From: Flavihumibacter rivuli | GTDB taxonomy: Bacteria > Bacteroidota > Bacteroidia > Chitinophagales > Chitinophagaceae | Direction of reading: 5' to 3' | DNA length: 64,000 bases | Assembly: GCF_018595685.2 (NCBI RefSeq) | Contig: NZ_CP092334.1 | Span: 1,702,001 to 1,766,000 of the forward strand | Shown: positions 60,961 through 64,000 of the stretch, piece after piece | Position numbering within the stretch: the first letter of the stretch is position 1 | Layout: each line of letters begins with the position of its first letter | Translations under genes and position numbers: made by a program | Notes under the pieces: generated by a model | The model's input: only the letters and a program-made list of their open reading frames with translations | Databases searched by the model: none | What the model was told of the DNA's origin: nothing

Positions 60961-61496
60961 TTATATGCCAGGTGGATTAGAGACATTAAAACAATATTGG
61001 AAAATTGAACATTTTAGCCACCCTCACCTATTTCACAACTATCATCTGGAAAAAACTCATCGGGCTTTTCCAAAAAGAAAAATGGTCAAAAAATAATTCT
61101 TCCGTAATGTCATTTGAAAATAATCCAACGGCTTATCTAAAGAACTAACGAATGTTTCCTGGCTAGCTGACTTTTCCCCATAAAAACCCTAAACCCCAAT
61201 ACAGGAAAGGATTTTAAGCTATTTAACCATTCCTTTCTGATCCGGGTTTAACCGTTAAACTATCAAGAAAATCCACTGGAACTTGCAGGTTTCAAATCAG
61301 TCATCATCCACCCGGACAACACTAATGTGTATATTCTCCATGTTGAAAAAATCAATTCTTTTTAAAATAGCAGCCCATTCTTATCCTTATCCCCAAGTTC
61401 TATTACAAAAGGACCTACTTCCTACCAATAAAGACCCTTGGGATAAGACTGCAGGGAATTGTTTATTCCATTACATTTCAGCTTTCCTGCATTTAA
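60961..61496. other. 536-base region without a supported gene
   Basis: AT-rich DNA between the sulfatase start and the GH32 stop. The plus-strand frame at 61283-61540 overlaps the GH32 3' end and has no family features. No tRNA, repeat or strong terminator hairpin was seen. It may hold degraded sequence. Confidence 0.5.
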
Positions 61497-63035
61497 TTAT
61501 CGGCTATCCCTTCTTTCCCAAATACTATTCAGATCGGTAATACTGATCTTCCTGGCAATACTCTTTCTTGATCTCCATGTCAAATGATTGTAGGCAGCAT
61601 TTGGGAAATAGACCGCAGTCAATGCAGTCAGGCCATTATCCGACCATAACTCTACTGAAGATTTGTCCATCACCAGAACAAGTTTTGTAGCTCCATCACC
61701 TGCTATATCCGGCGCAAAAAACCTTTTTGCAAAACCACTATGAAAACTATTATCGCCGGCCCTGGTCCGATCAATAAAATAACGTTTGGTTTCCCGTTCA
61801 TAGCCGACCAGCAATTCCTCTCCCTGGTCATTGGAAAAGGTAAAGGAAAAATCATCTTTGCGACTCAACTCAACCTCCAATTTACAAGGGATGGATAGCT
61901 TCTCCAAAGATGGCAACATATCCAATGCCATGTTTGTTGTAATGCGATTGATGGTAACAGACCGGGACTCAATTGACTTAATCTCCTTAACTGGATTATT
62001 GGTGAGGTAGATGTCTTTTCCAACCCTAATCAATCCCAAAGTCCTTGGCAAGGTCATTGCACTTCTCCAGCCCACTGTAGGCACAACATTGGCATAATTC
62101 CAATTGCTCATCCACCCAATGAGTACTCTCCGCTTCCCGGTGTTATCCCAGGTAACTCCTGCGTAATTATCCGGTCCATAGTCCAGCCACCTTGTTTCCT
62201 TGTGCAGGGGCACAAACGCCTTACCATTAAATGTCCCCAGAAAATACTGCACACCTGAGCCCCCATTGGGTGCCCCAGGATTAAGATTTATGATCATTAC
62301 CCAGATTGTCTTTCCTTCAAATTCCAAGGGGAATAGGTCCGGACACTCCCATACCCCACCATGTGCCCCCAAATCCCTTCCGAACTCGGATTCATAGACC
62401 CAGGACTTCAAATCCGGCGAGGAATACATCTCAATATGGTCTTTAACTGCCAGGGTCATGATCCATTTCCGACCATCTTCATACCAGGTAATTTTTGGAT
62501 CCCTGAAATCAGTGCTATTGGGTTTTCTCAAAACAGGATTACCAGCATATTTTATCCAGGTCTTACCGGAGTCATTGCTGTATGCAAGACTTTGGTATTG
62601 CCAATCATTTTTTCTTTCTACCTCTGCATTTGGGTTGTGATGGGTAAACACTGCCACCAATGGTCCTTTGCCATTTAGTCCGAATCCTGAGGTGTTATGC
62701 TTGTCCCAAACAGCACTTCCGGAAAAAATATATCCAAGGCTATCCGGATACAATGCTATGGGCTGTTCCTGCCAATGAACCAGGTCTGTGCTGGTGGCAT
62801 GCCCCCAATGCATCGGCCCCCATGTGGTTCCCCCCGGATAATACTGGAAGAATAAATGATAGACCCCCTCATAATAAACCATTCCATTAGGGTCATTCAT
62901 CCAATGTGCTTTAGGTGAAAAATGCACCTGTAAGCGATGTTTCTCATGATATGTCCCCTGATCAACCGTATCCTGGGCCTTTAAAAAACCAAAGGGCAAG
63001 ATGATGATCAGAAGCAAACAAATGACCTTGTTCAT
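61497..63035 (-). CDS. Glycoside hydrolase family 32 (levanase/fructanase/invertase)
   Basis: 512 residues from MNKVICLLL at 63035, a signal peptide; an in-frame ATG at 63047 is disfavoured by the promoter position. Five-blade propeller with nucleophile D48 in HWMNDPNG, stabiliser D179 in FRDP and acid/base E230 in WECPDL; the C-terminal ~150 residues form the beta sandwich. It cleaves beta-fructosides such as levan, inulin or sucrose in the periplasm or outside. No SusC/SusD pair is adjacent. Confidence 0.95.
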   Translation of the reverse strand: MNKVICLLLIIILPFGFLKAQDTVDQGTYHEKHRLQVHFSPKAHWMNDPNGMVYYEGVYHLFFQYYPGGTTWGPMHWGHATSTDLVHWQEQPIALYPDSLGYIFSGSAVWDKHNTSGFGLNGKGPLVAVFTHHNPNAEVERKNDWQYQSLAYSNDSGKTWIKYAGNPVLRKPNSTDFRDPKITWYEDGRKWIMTLAVKDHIEMYSSPDLKSWVYESEFGRDLGAHGGVWECPDLFPLEFEGKTIWVMIINLNPGAPNGGSGVQYFLGTFNGKAFVPLHKETRWLDYGPDNYAGVTWDNTGKRRVLIGWMSNWNYANVVPTVGWRSAMTLPRTLGLIRVGKDIYLTNNPVKEIKSIESRSVTINRITTNMALDMLPSLEKLSIPCKLEVELSRKDDFSFTFSNDQGEELLVGYERETKRYFIDRTRAGDNSFHSGFAKRFFAPDIAGDGATKLVLVMDKSSVELWSDNGLTALTAVYFPNAAYNHLTWRSRKSIARKISITDLNSIWERRDSR

Positions 63036-63055
63036 ACATTCAAACATTTACCTAT

Positions 63056-63063
63056 CAAAAATA
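63056..63063 (-). promoter_or_regulatory. Candidate -7 element (TATTTTTG) of the GH32 gene
   Basis: Exact TAnnTTTG on the minus strand; start of transcription near 63049, so the ATG at 63035 is the better start. Confidence 0.6.
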
Positions 63064-63082
63064 AAAAGAAGGCCTATCAAAG

Positions 63083-63114
63083 GCTTAATAAAAAAGGGCC
63101 GCCCCAACGGCAGC
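63083..63114 (-). terminator. Terminator of the amidohydrolase gene
   Basis: Minus strand AGGGCTGCC, GTTGG, GGCGGCCCT then a T-run. Confidence 0.8.
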
Positions 63115-63170
63115 CCTATAAGCGCAGAACACTGCTTATACAATACATTTGAAACAGTGATGATTCAGTT

Positions 63171-64000
63171 TTACTGCTCTGGTTTCGCCACACCAGAAGA
63201 AGGTGTTGGCGGGGGAATGACATCCGGCTCATTGGCATGTGCCTTTTCCCAGGCCCTCACCTTGATCCGGGCTGCATCAAACAATCTTTCATAATTTCCC
63301 TTTAGCAATTTATACCGCGCATCAGGGGTTAGCTGATCCAGTAAAGGCGCATACATTCTATACACCTTGAGATACTTCTCCTGTGTTGGGGGAGCCACCT
63401 CATCAGTCCCAAACAAAAACCGCTCAGGATACTTATTAATGACAGCAGCAGTAGCTTTCACTGCTTCTGGTGAAGAAACAATATACTTTGCAACTTCATC
63501 CCAGGAAATATCAATATAAACATGACTGGTCTCTGGGTTTCCTAAAGCAGTTTCCAGCAACCTTAATTGATCGTGAATCGGTTGAACAACCCTTCCCAAA
63601 CCACAATGTGCCCATATAATGGTAGTATTCTTATGCCGCCTGAAAAGATCACCAACCTGCTTCACTAAATACGGTTCCTGCCCGCTCTTGGGATAGGGCA
63701 TGTCGATATCATTATGTAGGATCACCACCAAACCCGACTCCCCTGCAAAATCCAGGATCCGGTCAAGGGCAGGATTGGTCAGGGAAGCTGTTTCACCTGA
63801 AATCTTGGAGGACACAAATTCCTTATGGATGGTAAACTCCCCAATGCCACTAAATACACCGGAAAACACCTTCAGCACCCGCTTAATATGATCAGCAGCG
63901 TACATATCAGCCGGATTGAATCCAGTAATCATCGGATCGAATCGCTTTTTATCCTGGTCAGGCAACCCCTTATAGGACATGGCGATAAAGGCATCCGTAA
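63171..64000 (-). CDS. Amidohydrolase-family protein, N-terminus beyond window edge
   Basis: The frame is open to base 64000 (TDAFIAM precedes the first internal ATG at 63980), so the true start lies outside. About 275 C-terminal residues are visible: a TIM-barrel with VVILHNDIDMP, TTIIWAHCGLGR, VYIDISWDEVAKYI and FLFGTDEVAPP, the strand ends of the amidohydrolase_2 type that hold metal or catalytic His/Asp. YKLLKGNYERLFD near the C-terminus is typical of this group. The substrate is unknown. Confidence 0.8.
   Translation of the reverse strand, partial: TDAFIAMSYKGLPDQDKKRFDPMITGFNPADMYAADHIKRVLKVFSGVFSGIGEFTIHKEFVSSKISGETASLTNPALDRILDFAGESGLVVILHNDIDMPYPKSGQEPYLVKQVGDLFRRHKNTTIIWAHCGLGRVVQPIHDQLRLLETALGNPETSHVYIDISWDEVAKYIVSSPEAVKATAAVINKYPERFLFGTDEVAPPTQEKYLKVYRMYAPLLDQLTPDARYKLLKGNYERLFDAARIKVRAWEKAHANEPDVIPPPTPSSGVAKPEQ

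Noticed and set aside
61283..61540. 85-codon plus-strand frame between the sulfatase and GH32 genes
   Set aside because: It overlaps the GH32 3' end and shows no protein-like pattern.

Overview
The window looks like the chromosome of a Bacteroidota bacterium, most likely a member of the Chitinophagaceae or a near relative. Supporting signs are Bacteroidota-type promoters (TTTG, about 19-21 bases, TAnnTTTG) in front of several genes, a type IX secretion C-terminal domain, a SprB-repeat surface protein, a type III glutamine synthetase, a lysine/alanine-rich histone H1-like protein, ComA-like and DUF1080 proteins, and many Tat/lipoprotein leaders. This taxonomic call is an inference; no 16S gene is present.

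Layout. 1-1813: the N-terminal part of a large secreted SprB/PKD-type protein. 2.1-4.3 kb: fusA. 4.6-5.1 kb: H1-like protein. 5.1-18.6 kb: an island for oxidising sugars at C3. It holds two divergent operons, each with GMC flavoprotein subunit(s) and a Tat-exported small subunit. Around these are three xylose-isomerase-like TIM barrels, a lipoprotein cytochrome c, a DUF1080 3-keto-disaccharide hydrolase-like protein, a ThuA-like protein and an MFS transporter. The island lies between fusA and rpsG-rpsL, so the usual str operon is split. 18.7-31.9 kb: housekeeping genes (rpsG, rpsL, ilvE, rdgB, an ECF sigma factor with a probable anti-sigma protein, a thioesterase, aroE, a comA homologue, a TPR protein, yidC, pyrG). 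32.3-43.6 kb: dienelactone hydrolase, proC, hldD, purL, two glycosyltransferases, a polytopic membrane protein and glnN. 43.8-55.1 kb: a T9SS-secreted polysaccharide lyase-like protein with PKD modules, cmk, clpC, a STAS protein, ribonuclease Z, an esterase, dapA and accA.

55.2-56.6 kb is the most unusual part. Two intact tRNA-Asp(GTC) genes flank an array of six tandem tRNA-Asp-derived units with a period of about 140 bp. In five of them a 20-base perfect palindrome sits directly after the anticodon, between positions 37 and 38, and 11 bases of the variable loop and T-stem are missing. The acceptor stem, D-arm, T-loop and discriminator base are kept, and most units carry their own terminator hairpin. 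Two further truncated tRNA-Asp remnants lie near the second real gene. I regard this array as the best candidate for something undescribed; assembly error in a repeat must be excluded first.

56.6-64 kb: a second lipoprotein cytochrome c, an NTF2-like lipoprotein, a glycine-zipper protein, an arylsulfatase, a GH32 fructan hydrolase and a partial amidohydrolase.

How the genes fit together (inference): the periplasmic flavoprotein/cytochrome sets would oxidise glycosides or disaccharides to 3-keto sugars and pass electrons to cytochrome c. DUF1080 and TIM-barrel proteins would cleave or isomerise the keto sugars and the MFS carrier would import products. The surface lyase-like protein, sulfatase and GH32 enzyme suggest a life on plant or algal polysaccharides.
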